The position numbers and the translations under genes are program-made. Positions 1 to 11,124 of a DNA stretch of 28,128 nucleotides are shown piece by piece. Numbering within the stretch: the first letter of the stretch is position 1; each line of letters begins with the position of its first letter. The notes under the pieces were generated by a model, which was given only the letters and a program-made list of their open reading frames with translations, made no database searches and was not told the origin of the DNA. The DNA is from Collodictyon triciliatum (Eukaryota > CRuMs), in assembly GCA_043381765.1 (NCBI GenBank), contig JBHJMP010000859.1:1-28128 (forward strand), given 5' to 3'.

Positions 1-56
<56 letters not shown>
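1..56. repeat. Poly(A) tract
   Basis: An uninterrupted run of A at the left edge, followed by A-rich sequence with single C interruptions to about 86. It could be the tail of a retroposed copy lying outside the window or a simple homopolymer. Nothing on the left side is available to decide. Confidence 0.9.
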
Positions 57-57
<1 letters not shown>

Positions 58-86
58 AAAAAAACAAAAAAAAAAAAACAAAAAAA

Positions 87-1196
87 GCAAATATTATTTA
101 GTTTTGCTGAAGTTTGAACAAAGCTAATATTTTAAGGTAGCGGAATGACTTTTTAGGTGAATTCTTATGGGCATCTAATTGGTACCATTCCCGTAAAAAA
201 TTTAAACTTTCTCATTTTTCATTTCTTAAGATTTTATCATTCCATCTGGTCTTTTTGGTATTGTGAGGATTATATGCACGTAAACATTAGCTTTTTCCCC
301 ATGATCTAAATCGAATGAAGTCTCTAGGGTTTACGCAACTATCGCCTTCTATCTTATTTTTATTATTATGTGAAATATCATAGACTATTTGGAAAGCTAT
401 CGTCTAACAAAATATTTCAGATAATTGGAGATTGGATACATTTTATATTTATTAAAAGTTACTCATCTAAAAAGCAATATAATAATGACTCATGCTAACT
501 TAGTTCAAATCGCATACATATGTATGTAAGTTCTACTTCAATTTTCCGTTCATGACTTTCTTGACAGTTTTGTTACTAGTTTTGGTTGTAAATTTTAGAT
601 AAACTGAAACGTCACAACATTCCCTCCTGTCATTTAAGTCTTTTTATTATATTAACTGACTACCACTTCCTTAAGTTCACTCCTGTGTGAGAGAGGAATG
701 TGAGAGAAAATTAAGATGGTCGTCCATATATTAAATATTGATGAGGATAATTCAAACATTGAATATACTGATTAGAATTCTTATAAAATTCAAAGTACGG
801 TTGTTGACGTCAAGATTAGATATTTTATTGGATTTTTTTTGATGTTTTAATTTTTGAGAATCAGCTGCGAATTGTTTTATGACCGCATATCAGCACGTTT
901 CCTTTAATAAAATTGCTTAAAGATATTTTTTTTAAATTTTCTGTTCTCTTTTGATAAGGTTTCTTCCTCCTTTATTCTTTTCACTTTGATTGGCTAAAAG
1001 CATGTTACAATCAAAATATAAATACCGCATTATTTAACATACATCGCTTTAAAAAGCTGGATGAGTTTAAAATTTTACAGCGAGCCCAAAAACTTGGATG
1101 AACCACATATTAAACAAATTACATATGACTCTTTGTCTGAAGTTAAGATGTAATTTGATTATCATTAGGATACTAATCTTTTGTAGAAATAGATAA
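87..1196. other. AT-rich non-coding region upstream of the DUF4062-NACHT-TPR gene
   Basis: No long open frame and no convincing exon was seen on either strand. The region should hold the promoter and 5' UTR of the gene starting at 1197. A TATA-like string lies at 1017-1024, but in such AT-rich DNA it carries little weight. Confidence 0.5.
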
Positions 1197-4100
1197 ATGT
1201 CGGAATGTCCGACGAAGGAAGAGCAAGGTGATTGTAGTAAGGATGAAGCGGCAAAGAACTCGGCGGGGTCAGCTGAAGAAGCATGTTTTAATCTGAAACC
1301 ACATGGCTACATGATTAGAGGCTCCCTTTATTCCGACGGGGAGAGCAGATGGACAATCGTACAGAATGAGAGAGTTTTAAGAATTTTCATGTCGTCTACT
1401 TTCAAAGATATGCAAAAAGAAAGGGATGAGTTCTTTGCAAATGCTGAAAAAAAGTAAGTTTGTATACCCGTTTGTGAATTTTAGGCTGTAATATACTTTT
1501 TTTTTTTATTACCAAATGTATAATCAATGAACCAAGGATTCTATTTGATACTGAATATGAGTATAAAGATAAATATTCAAACAGATTAAAGGATTTTGCA
1601 AAGAAGAAAGGCCTCATCCTTGTTTTCATCGACTTGCGGTGGGGACTGACTAGCGATATATCTGTAAACGGACTGGTAAGAAAACTTAACGACTTATAAG
1701 TCGACTTAAATTTCTCTCCTTATTGATAAAAAAAATTTTTTTTTTCGGTAAGGTTGTCATCAGCTGCCTTGAATCCATCGAAGAATGCCCTTACTTTTTA
1801 TGCATGCTTGGCTCACGCTATGGCTGGTCACCAAACCATGAAAATCCTTCCGAATGGCACCCAGATACTGACTTAAAATTTCCATATCTTAAAGAAATAA
1901 GAGGACTCAGTGTTACTGATTACGAGGTTCATCCGCTCATTCAATCATTTTAACTTATATGGGAATACTCATATCTGATTCAATGGATTAATTTAGATTG
2001 TTCATGGAACTTTAAAAGAAAAAGCCGTCGCCCGTCGTGCATTTTTTTACTCTCGTGATGAAGAATATGCTGTAAATTACATAGCTGAAACGGATACCGA
2101 GCAAGCTTTGTATCGCCCAATCAGTGAAAAAGATGTAAGGAAAATAATCAGCCGATAATCTGAAACCAAAAAGCTCGCAAATTTTTTCTTAATTCGATGT
2201 AATATAAACCCGAGCACAGAAAGAAAGCCAGGATGGATTAAAACAAAAAATCGGAAATGCTTTCTGTATAAAATCGTATCGCAGCCCAAAGGAACTAATA
2301 AGAACGATGGTTGATGATTTAATTGGAGCGATTGACAAAGATTTTCCCGATGAAGTGGTTTGTATTATTTTTTTTGACCACATGAAGCATTTTTTATTAA
2401 TATTTTTTTCTGAAAGAAACAATTATGAATTGAAATTTTGGTATTAAATGCCTCATAGAAAAAAAATACAGAAGACGTTTCACACGAGCAGTTCATGCGA
2501 CATCGTCTTATTGGATTGGAAGGAAGAGATGAAATCCTTGCACTTTTGAGGGAAAAAGCTTTACTGCAACTGAGCGGAGATCCTTCGGACATTATTGTTC
2601 TTGGGGCTGAGTCTGGAATAGGAAAATCGACTATTATGAGTGGGCTTGTTCGTGACCTGAATGCGGATAAAGAGTCAAAAATACTGGTCATGTATCACTT
2701 TGTCGGTTGTTCGAACTTGAGCAATTATGTGGAAAAGTAAGCCATATGATAAGATGTAACATGAATTTTTTTTTATTTTAAAAAAAACCATATTTTATAC
2801 AACCGTAAAATTTAAATGACATTAAAGTTTAGTGGAACGTGTGGGTCGGATTCTTGTTGAAAATGAAATTGTTAGCTTGAAGCTTGATTCAGAAGAGGGT
2901 AGTATCATCGAATAATACGTTTTTTATAATAGTTTTTCAGTTTGACTTTAAGTTGACAATAATTGAATTTGATATCTTATTTTTACTCTCGAAATACGTA
3001 GGAAAAGAGGTTTTAAAGAAAGGACTCGATTACATATTGCGGCTTGCATCTGCAAATGAGTAATACAAGCATCTTTGTTCCTAACGGATTCCAACTTCTA
3101 AATCTAGCAACAACAATAATAATAACAATAATAACAATAATAACAATAATAACAATAATAACAATAATAACAATAATAACAATAATAACAATAATAACAA
3201 TAATAACAATAATAATAATAGTTATAATAATAGTTATAATAATAGTAATAATAATAGTAATAATAATAGTAATAATAATAGTTATAATAATAATAATAAT
3301 GATAATTTGTGGTAGGGAAAAGAAAGCTATTTTAGTCATCGATGCAATAAACCAATTGGTCGATTCTCAAGAATATAAAAATGTCCACCGGCTTGAATGG
3401 CTTCCCAGAAAAACACCAAAGAACATATCTGTCATCGTTTCAACCATTGACACCCACGAATCATGCAAAGTTTACATTTTTTTTTTGCCTCAACAAAATA
3501 TACATTACTTACAATCTGTTTGATAGGTTGCTAAGTCGTCAGGAACCGATGTTATTTCTCTCTCTAAGCTCAATGAAGTCGGAATTAGACAAGCTACAAC
3601 ATCTTTTTTTCGGCGTTTCAAAAAAGCCTTGGACGAAAAGCAGATGAAAATGATTTTGAGTTGTCATGAAGACACAGGTGACAAAATATACCATTTTAGA
3701 CAAATATATTCTACCGCATATTTTTAACCTATGACTACTTATCTTGTGTAAGGCCATCCACTATACTTGCGTATCGTATTGGATGAACTGCGAGTTTTTG
3801 GGATTTATGAAAGAGTAGACATCGAACTCGATGAAGTATTGAAAACAAAGGGAGTCGTGAATTTGTTTAATCTCGTCATGGGTCGCTGGGAAAATAAACA
3901 TGGTTTCTTTGATTTTATTTAGATTATAAATCACAACACCTTATTTTTTTTATTCAATTAACTTATGAAATTAAACACAGGAAAGGACATCGTCCGTTTT
4001 TCTATCAGTGTTCTTTACCTGTCTCGTATCGGTCTTGATGAAAACGAATTGGATAAATATATGGAGTACCGACTGCACAAAATCGGTGTTAAAATGAATA

Positions 4101-6262
4101 TCCAAGCATGGTAATTCAATTTTAAATGAAGAAGCTAGCAGCACCTATTCATAATGGATAATATTTTCTTTATCCCATTAGGAAATCCTTCTTTTTTGTT
4201 CTGATGGATTCACTATTTGTGAGAAATGGAAGGTTTATTGAACTGCGTAAATCACATTTTGTTCTATTTTGTATTTCGAAATCTAATAATCGTCTCTATA
4301 GGTACGCTTTCTTCCATCAACTTCTCGAATATTCCGTCAAAGAGAGATACTTTAACGAAGAGGCGTATACGTCGAGTGAAGCACTCGAATATGGAGTCTG
4401 GTTGTTGAATGAATATGGCCCGAATGAGGAAGATGGCGGCATAATCGCCGAAATATGTCATAATCTAAGAATTGCAGGAGACTATGAGAAATTAATGGAC
4501 TTTTTAAAAAAAGAAAAGGTTGGTTACCCCTTTTTTTCTTAGGCTAACAATTAAGCGTGGTCATATAATTGCCATAGGTTGTTGAAAATATGCTACTTAA
4601 GAATCATCGCTTCGAATTCTTTGAGTGCTGGAGAGACCTTAATAAGAATGGATACGACCACAAGGCTACCTATGAAGAAATGACGAAGGTCATAAATTTA
4701 ACCAATATCAGAAGCTGAATAGGTTTCTAAATTTCCAATTAAACCAGAGAACAAATCGAATCGGTGATGCGCTTGTGAGCTACTTTCGAGATATACAGGA
4801 AATCAAATTTTTGATACCGATTCTCGAACATCGAATCTCTATAGAGACCAACGAAGGTTCTTTTTCTCATACTTTATGAACTGTTTTCCAAAATTAACAC
4901 AAATTTTTCATAGCTTCAAATAGCAATAATTTGCATTCCCTCGGGGCTGTTTATGAAAATCTCGGAAAGTGAGCTATTTTTCCTCATTTTTTTGCAAAAT
5001 TAATTACGCCACAATTTAGTAACAAAATAATAGGTATGAGAAGGCCTTGGAATACTTTCATAAATCGCTTCAGATTCGCCTGAAAGTATTGGAAGAAAAA
5101 CACCCTGATATTGCATCTTCATATAATAGCATCGGGAATGTTTCTGGATATCTTGGAGAGTATGACCCATAAATCAAGTGGTTTTTTAAATTAGCGATTT
5201 AATATTAGTCAATTGCATAAAAGTCACGAGAAAGCTCTAGAATACTATCATAAATCCCTCGAAATCCGATTGGGAGCTCTGGGGGAAATGCATTGTGATG
5301 TCGCTTCATCATACAACAACATCGGAGTTGTCTTTGGAGAACTCGGAAAGTATGTGAATAATACGATTTTTCCTTTATAATCGACGACTAACCAACCAAA
5401 CCAACAGACATGACAAGGCCCTAGAATATTACCGAAAGTCTCTTGAAATATCTCTCAAAATTTTTGGAGAAATGCATATCACCGTTTCATTTCCATACAT
5501 CAACATGGGAGAAGCTTATAGTAACCTAAAAATGTACGCAAACTAAGAAATGATTAGTTTTGGTATTTAATATATTCGAAAAATGTAGGTACCAAGAGGC
5601 GCTAATATACTACGGTAAATCATATGAAATTCAACTAAAAATATATGGAGAAGTACATCCTGACGTTGCTGAGTCTTATTATTGTATCGGAATCGTCTAT
5701 TTTGACCTCGGGAAGTAAGTATATTGTTTAACAAATTATTATTGGGATTTTCTTTTCTTAAATTATTCATTACATATTTTGTATTCTTATCATCTGTTCA
5801 ATAACAAATGAAGATATGAAAACGCACTCGAGTTTTTTCACAAATCTCTTGAGATCCTCTTTTATGTGTTTGAAGAGTTTCACCCCGATGTTGCAAAGTC
5901 ATACACAGGGATCGGGCGTATCTATGATAAACTGGGAGAGTATGTTTTTAATTGCAACACAACCATACGATGCGCAATCTCTAACATTATTTCCAACAGG
6001 TACGAGAAAGCTCTTGTTTATTTCTACAAATCTCACGACATTATGCTTCGAGTATTTGGGGAAGTACACCTAAAAGTCGTAGCTTCATATTATGATATTG
6101 GCAGCGTTTACGAGACACAGAAGAAATACAAAGATGCTATAAATGTTTTTCAAAAAGTTAGGGACATATACGCACAGAATCATGGTTCAAATCACTCTGA
6201 GACCGAGAGTACTGAAATGAGAATCACTGAATTAAAAGAAAAGCTACACAAATCCTTAACTA
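1197..6262 (+). CDS. DUF4062-NACHT-TPR protein (nephrocystin-3/TEP1-like), 3' end in assembly gap
   Basis: Multi-exon gene; about 1,075 codons are visible before the gap. Exons read by hand: 1197-1453, 1585-1675, 1753-1926, 1997-2134, 2220-2357, 2459-2736, 2828-2898, 3002-3059, 3316-3469, 3527-3677, 3753-3902, 3981-4110, 4182-4232, 4302-4518, 4578-4688, 4748-4856, 4914-4968, 5034-5159, 5224-5349, 5408-5533, 5589-5714, 5814-5939 and 6000 into the gap; phases close throughout. Residues 62-77 (RIFMSSTFKDMQKERD), with VFIDLRWGLTSD and ECPYFLCMLGSRYGW further on, match DUF4062. GAESGIGKS at about 315-323 is a Walker A P-loop and AILVIDAINQL (Asp about 411) a Walker B, so the centre is a NACHT/AAA-type NTPase. 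PLYLRIVLDELRVFG fits the helical region after the NTPase in NPHP3/TEP1. From about residue 760 there are seven kinesin-light-chain-like 42-residue TPRs. NLR-like oligomerising scaffold is the family expectation; the function is not known. The start is the first ATG of the open exon. A polyadenylation-like AATAAA at 6530-6535, just beyond the gap, may belong to this gene. Confidence 0.85.
3109..3303. repeat. AAC/AAT trinucleotide microsatellite inside an intron
   Basis: About 195 nt of ACA-ATA-type triplets, with GTT/AGT interruptions toward the right end. It fills most of the intron 3060-3315 of the NACHT-TPR gene. Long Ile/Thr-rich open frames through it on both strands are artefacts of the repeat. 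Confidence 0.9.
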
Positions 6263-6525
6263 NNNNNNNNNNNNNNNNNNNNNNNNNNNNNNNNNNNNNN
6301 NNNNNNNNNNNNNNNNNNNNNNNNNNNNNNNNNNNNNNNNNNNNNNNNNNNNNNNNNNNNNNNNNNNNNNNNNNNNNNNNNNNNNNNNNNNNNNNNNNNN
6401 NNNNNNNNNNNNNNNNNNNNNNNNNNNNNNNNNNNNNNNNNNNNNNNNNNNNNNNNNNNNNNNNNNNNNNNNNNNNNNNNNNNNNNNNNNNNNNNNNNNN
6501 NNNNNNNNNNNNNNNNNNNNNNNNN
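6263..6525. other. Assembly gap (263 N)
   Basis: Run of N. It removes the 3' end of the NACHT-TPR gene and possibly the 5' end of the next gene. The length may be an estimate. Confidence 0.99.
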
Positions 6526-6578
6526 ATGAAATAAAAAAAACCATATCATATAGAGTCTGTGTTACTTATCCGAAAGGA

Positions 6579-6870
6579 TTTTTTTTTCCTTTATTCGATT
6601 CAAAGTGCAGCGAGGTTATGCCATACAAAGGGGCGGGATAGGTGCGCATGGTAGAGAGCAAACGCGAGTAAGAGAAGACACTACTGTGGAGAGGCCAGCA
6701 CTGGAAATAAATCAGTGATAGCGAGTTGGTCAGGTGGGCGTCCCAACTGATTGATTGGTTGCGTGTGTAGCAGTAGCTGGACATGCTGTGGGAGATATCG
6801 CACGACATATTCCCATAGCTCTCTTCGCTTGCGATCAGATATTCTCATTACTATTCCTTTTAGTTTTATC
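6579..6870 (-). mobile_element. Candidate 3' fragment of a retroposon (LINE or SINE-like)
   Basis: On the minus strand this segment ends in GGCATAACCTCGCTGC, then ACTTTGAATCGAATAAAGG (6606-6588), then a 9-nt A-run (6587-6579). The same 3' end with the same upstream bases recurs at 6898-6941, and the core recurs elsewhere in the window. The segment is clearly less AT-rich than its surroundings. A minus-strand frame (6872-6681) with KRRELWEYVVRYLPQ is open in it, but no reverse transcriptase motif is present, so coding origin is only suggested. The 5' boundary near 6870 is a guess and no target-site duplication was found. The A-tail and the shared 3' end favour a 5'-truncated retroposon. Confidence 0.45.
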
Positions 6871-6899
6871 ATTCAAAATATATATTTATTGAGCACTGG

Positions 6900-6941
6900 C
6901 ATAACCTCGCTACACTTTGAATCGAATAAAGGGGAAAAAAA
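6900..6941 (+). mobile_element. 42-nt A-tailed insertion with 18-nt target-site duplication
   Basis: The insert starts CATAACCTCGCTAC, contains ACTTTGAATCGAATAAAGG (6914-6932) and ends in an A-run. It is flanked by perfect direct repeats ATATTTATTGAGCACTGG at 6882-6899 and 6942-6959. This is the signature of target-primed retroposition of a severely 5'-truncated element. It lies just upstream of an exon of the unrecognised gene and is probably intronic. Confidence 0.75.
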
Positions 6942-6978
6942 ATATTTATTGAGCACTGGTCCATCTTCCAAATTCTAG

Positions 6979-8322
6979 CCAGAGCACCATGTAATATATC
7001 CATTCATTTATCGCTAATGTAAGTATTCAGAGCTATATTTAAAAACTATACATGCCGATCTAAAAACCCTTCCTTCCCTTGAATCGAATAAAGGGAAAAA
7101 AAAAGCATATATGTCCATTGATTCGAATAAAGAGGGGAAAAGTATGCTTGTGATAGATGTTTATCTCTTACTTTGTTTAGAGTTATTATTTGATATGAAA
7201 TTTCCGAGTGATAAACTTATATGTATTTTTTATTTATTTATTCAGACTATTATTCAGTCATGCTTTGTATTTTCACTTTGTTCAAAGTATACAGAATCAT
7301 CTTGTTCGAATGAAAGGTAAGCATCTTCCAAAGCTGATTTCGTCACAGATGCATCTGGTTTTGAGTACATAAAAGAAATGATTAAAACCACCCGCCTTGG
7401 TATAAGTGCCGCAAAGTAAGCGAATATCACACGTAGTATCACGGCCTACACATGGCATATATTTTGCTGGTGCGCATATATCCATGTATTCCTCTCTTTT
7501 TTACTTTACTTCATGTGTTGAGTTGCAAAAGCCAAACAACCTGATGTAGTGCTAAAATCTGATCCAGACATATCTGCATCCATTATTTGCCCTATTCAGA
7601 GAAGAGAAAAAAGAACGGAATAACGTATTGAATTATGTGGTAGGCAAGTCAAATAGGAATAGTTCAGTATATCCATAGATACTTCTTAAATGCCATTCTC
7701 GTAATTCGGTCAAACTTCAATATATCATAATTATTTTATCGTCATTTATTCACATATGTATTTAGTACCAAATATAATCCTTTCAAAGAACACATTCTTG
7801 TATTCAAATTGTGAATTGTAAGGCTGTTTTTCAAGGACGAGATAGGAATATAGTATTGTTCCATTACTTATTTGAGAGAAAGTAAATAAAAGTATACGGG
7901 AACTTCTCATAGTCCCTGAGTTTCTATCAAATATTGTGGATGAAAGAATGTCCGAAAGCCCTCTAATAATCTATTCAGGTATAAATCCCAAAAGATTAAG
8001 TTTTCCAGACATTCGTAATTTCATAGATATTTTCACAGAAAAAAATATCAATCCAGAATAATACAAAATGACAGGGTTTGTAATAATTGAGTTCGTGAGT
8101 ATTGGATGAATATAAATAAAGCGATTGCAGATTGTTTTTAAAATAAATTGCAACCAAAAGATATAAATAAAACAATATACCCCAGGAGATGATTGTCTTT
8201 CAGTAATTTGGCGAGAGCCTAAATACTCGAGATGGTTAGAAGATGAAGAAAAAAATGTCTTTGAGATGTGGAAGATTGGTTTTGTAAAGAAACAGATTGT
8301 TAGACTCATAAAGGAGTCATGA
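6979..8322 (+). CDS. Unrecognised multi-exon gene, 5' end not found
   Basis: Exons supported by phase and splice sites: 6979-7018, 7246-7316, 7349-7415, then 7766-7810, 7893-8014 and 8204-8322 (TGA). The first three join as one frame reading ...ISIHLSLILLFSHALYF..., KDASGFEYIKEMIKTTRLG. The last three join as ...NPFKEHILVFKFIRELLI..., SPLIIYSGINPKRLSFPD and a charged C-terminus with SRWLEDEEKNVFEMWK. Between them, 7532-7650 holds open frames (one with LHPLFALFREEKKERNNV) whose phase does not close with either neighbour, so the middle is unresolved. I do not recognise the family. No signal peptide or catalytic motif is visible. Short A-tailed retroposon copies sit in at least two of its introns. 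It may be an intact gene with a mis-drawn middle exon, or a decaying one. Confidence 0.45.
7078..7104 (+). mobile_element. Short A-tailed retroposon copy
   Basis: CTTGAATCGAATAAAGGG followed by nine A. It matches the dispersed core apart from its first bases. No clear target-site duplication. It lies in the intron 7019-7245 of the unrecognised gene. Confidence 0.5.
7118..7141 (+). mobile_element. Diverged short retroposon copy
   Basis: TTGATTCGAATAAAGAGGGG followed by four A, 13 nt downstream of the previous copy. It is a more diverged version of the same core, in the same intron. No duplication of the target site is visible. Confidence 0.4.
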
Positions 8323-8936
8323 AAGAGCTAACACAGAGGGGATGAATATGAAACAATTGATACCATTGATGCCCTTAATACCTGTGGGATGTTGAAGCAC
8401 CTCCTATGTGAAGATAATCAGTTAAAAAATGCACATGTCATTTCAGCATCTTGTGTCTATTATCCTATATATTCCTGTTTTGTTTTTTCGGATACTATGT
8501 TCGTTTCTCTTTAAGAGAGTACGTCTACCCACCCACCCACCCACCACCACCACCCTTTATTGTTCGATTTGAATTTTAAACAAAGGAATATACTATAACA
8601 AAGCATCATTCAAAAATCACTACTCAATTAGGTATTGGAGTCAATTGATTCAACTATCACAAGAAAAGATACTTTTTCGTTATCAGTTTTCGCTTGTCGA
8701 GCAACCTCCTTCCCGGTATCTGTTGTTTCTGTCTCTATGGCATCTAATTGCTTTTTGAAAAGAACCGCTAACGTCGCGTGTGGGAATGTGTAAGAGTGAG
8801 TTATAAGGTATGAATAAAATGGAATAAAGGAGAAACCTTCTCACAAAACATGGGAAAGAACAAGACAAAAGAGGAGAATGAATACGTCTGGGCGGTAGGG
8901 TCCTTTTTAAACCATGCTTAAAAAGAGGGTTGCTCC
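8323..8936. other. Non-coding region with a CCCA/CCA tract
   Basis: No supported exon. A CCCA/CCA microsatellite lies at about 8525-8556. Just after it, CCTTTATTGTTCGATTTGAA resembles a diverged minus-strand copy of the dispersed core, but it is too weak to call. Confidence 0.4.
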
Positions 8937-9014
8937 TTGGTTGGTTGGTTGGTTGGTTGGTTGGTTGGTTGGTTGGTTGGTTGGTTGGTTGGTTGGTTGG
9001 TTGGTTGGTTGGTT
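8937..9014. repeat. (TTGG)n microsatellite
   Basis: About 19 perfect TTGG units, followed shortly by an 18-nt A-run (about 9035-9052). Both strands are open through it (Gly-Trp-Leu-Val / Asn-Gln-Pro-Thr repeats), which is a property of the repeat and not evidence of a gene. Confidence 0.95.
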
Positions 9015-9188
9015 TCACAAGTCAAAAACTTTGCAAAAAAAAAAAAAAAAAACCTGCACGAGAGCGGCACTCTGTAGCTGTTTTCTGGAACTCCTGAGCC
9101 AGAACATTCCCTGTTTACCATAATCAACTTCAGAAAGGGGTTTGTTTTTTCTTTTCCTGCACCAGCCGAGACTGATGTGGAGAAGTGT

Positions 9189-9320
9189 TTAGGGGCGCGT
9201 ACACTGGATGGGTTGTGAGCCAAAAGCCGCCAACTTCTGCAAAAGCTGTCGATCAGCCTCTGCGGTCCAGTCTGCCTCTGTCTTGCGATCCTTCCTCTGA
9301 ATGCGGACGATGACATGCAT
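9189..9320 (-). CDS. Possible small ORF, 43 aa, unrecognised
   Basis: ATG at 9320 to TAA at 9189. The frame has compositionally balanced residues ([12 protein letters not shown], then [14 protein letters not shown]) in a locally GC-richer patch. It could be a small protein or a terminal exon. Another minus-strand frame overlaps it, and no homology is recognised. Weak call. Confidence 0.2.
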
Positions 9321-9972
9321 CCCTTGTCAAGCTTTTGAGAATGATTTGCAGGTTCTTGTTGCTTTTCTGCCCTACCTCAGGGGCAGATCCTCTATCACTT
9401 TCATGTTGCATGGGAGACCATCGTACTGGTTAGATTTGTATGTGCATGGCCTTGTGTGTACGCGTTCGTTCACGCCTCTTTTTTTTTTCTTTTTTTTTCC
9501 TGGGGGCTTGTTTATTTATGCAATCCTATTTTTGTGGACTAGAAACTTGAAGTGTTGTTCAATACAGCAGAAGCATGAGCAAAAGGAAGAATAGGGATAG
9601 AGGAGTAGAGGAGTGGAGGAGCGAGAGAGCCGGACATTGATCAGTGTAGATCACAATCTCTTCTTTCTTTTTTTTTAACTTTCCTTTTGTTCCTTGCTTG
9701 ATAATTATTGTTTTGTTTCGATTTCAGCAAATGAAAAAAGAGGTAGATGAAAATAGGTAAAAGGTGGGGATAGGCTAAGATAAACGGCAATATGAAAATC
9801 AACGTTTAGAGGAAGCGAGGAAAGTGGCGTCTGGTTAGTGAGTTATTGCTGTGTTTTGTTTTGTTTTGTTTTTTTTTTCCTTCTTTTGGTATTTTGTAAA
9901 AAGCCCTTTCATTCTGAATGGGGTGGCGATGAGGATGGTTTAGATGCTCGCCAAGCGGTTCGTTTTTGTTTC

Positions 9973-10042
<70 letters not shown>

Positions 10043-10660
10043 TTGTTTTGGCCGAATTTGTTATTCTTTAATCATTCGCTGTATACACCTGCGTGGCAAA
10101 GTTTACAACAGCGTAAATATAAAGTGAAAAAAATAAATAATCTAAAACATCTAATACTAGTGATAAGTGTATCTTAGAAAGTACGGTCATTAGAATATGA
10201 GGGGATTAATAAGAATAAGAATACAAGAAGCCATTTGAGGAGTCGATTATTAAAACAGTACCTGACTTCTATGGAAGTGAGACCATGGAATAATATTATT
10301 GGAAGAATAGGAGGAAGAAGAAAAGCAACACCGGGGATTCACTACATTTAAAATAAGTGATTATGGCACCAGAGAACATAGGTAGCGTAGGTAAACTCAT
10401 CTATGTATTTGCAATCACTTTCTGTAAACAAGATGGTTGGAGTTAGACGATGAAATAGAGTTCAATTTGCTGCATCACAATTAACCCATCGCCCTCAATG
10501 GGATTGAATACAGACATCAATATTGCCAACGAGGTAAAATAACAATAAGAATAATTGGAAGGATTTAACAAAGGGACCATGCAAAGAAACATGCCTGCCA
10601 ACGTACCATTTCGATTGATCCAAAACAACGGGGCAACAAGAGACGATCAACTAATGGATG
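9321..10660. other. Non-coding region with a long poly(T)
   Basis: No supported gene. It holds pyrimidine-rich stretches and the homopolymer at 9974-10041. The open frames here are driven by low complexity. Confidence 0.5.
9974..10041. repeat. Poly(T) tract, about 68 nt
   Basis: Essentially uninterrupted T run. On the minus strand it would be a poly(A) tail, but the sequence beside it does not carry the dispersed 3' core seen elsewhere. Length is likely unreliable in the assembly. Confidence 0.95.
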
Positions 10661-10666
10661 CAAGAA

Positions 10667-10785
10667 AGAAGGAAGAAGGAAGAAGGAAGAAGGAAGAAGG
10701 AAGAAGGAAGAAGGAAGAAGGAAGAAGGAAGAAGGAAGAAGGAAGGAAGAAAGGAAGAAAGGAAGAAAGAGAAAGGAAGGAATAG
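10667..10785. repeat. (GAAGGAA)n purine-rich repeat
   Basis: Tandem GAAGGAA heptamers, then GGAAGAAA variants. Strong purine/pyrimidine asymmetry. It lies about 100 nt beyond the 3' end of the minus-strand cyclin gene. Confidence 0.9.
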
Positions 10786-10888
10786 AATGGAATAGAACGC
10801 AGAGCATGGCTGCCGGCTCAATAGATAGAAAAGAGCCCGAGGCCCTGCAAGGAGACAGAGTGGCCAACAACCCCTGCACCCGACGGGC

Positions 10889-11093
10889 TCACTTTCGGCT
10901 GCGCTGCGTCGATCTGGGTCTGGGCCGCGCCTGGTCGGTCTGGAAAGCGCTCGCCGGGGTGGCGATGTTGCCGCGCGAAGGCGGAGGAGGAGGAGGAGCG
11001 GCGGCGGCGGCGGAGGAGGAGGAGGAGGAGGAGGAGGAGGACTGGTAGAGGGACTGCGGCCGGGCGTATGGGGCAGCGGCAGGAGGGACAGCA

Positions 11094-11124
<31 letters not shown>

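Noticed and set aside
985-1024. CCAAT-like (ATTGG) and TATA-like strings upstream of the first gene
   Set aside because: Expected often by chance in AT-rich DNA, and no transcription start evidence is available.
3013-3523. Ile/Thr-rich open frames on both strands across the AAC/AAT repeat
   Set aside because: The frames exist only because the triplet repeat has no stop. The repeat sits between a good donor (3060) and acceptor (3314-3315) of the NACHT-TPR gene.
6588-6606. TTCGATTC inside the dispersed core as a tRNA T-loop / pol III B box
   Set aside because: The T-stem pairs poorly, there is no A box or tRNA body nearby, and the A-tail polarity fits a 3' retroposon end better.
8937-9014. 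(TTGG)n as a telomere-like repeat
   Set aside because: It is internal, perfect and of a unit not known as a telomere repeat; other tetranucleotide microsatellites occur in the same window.
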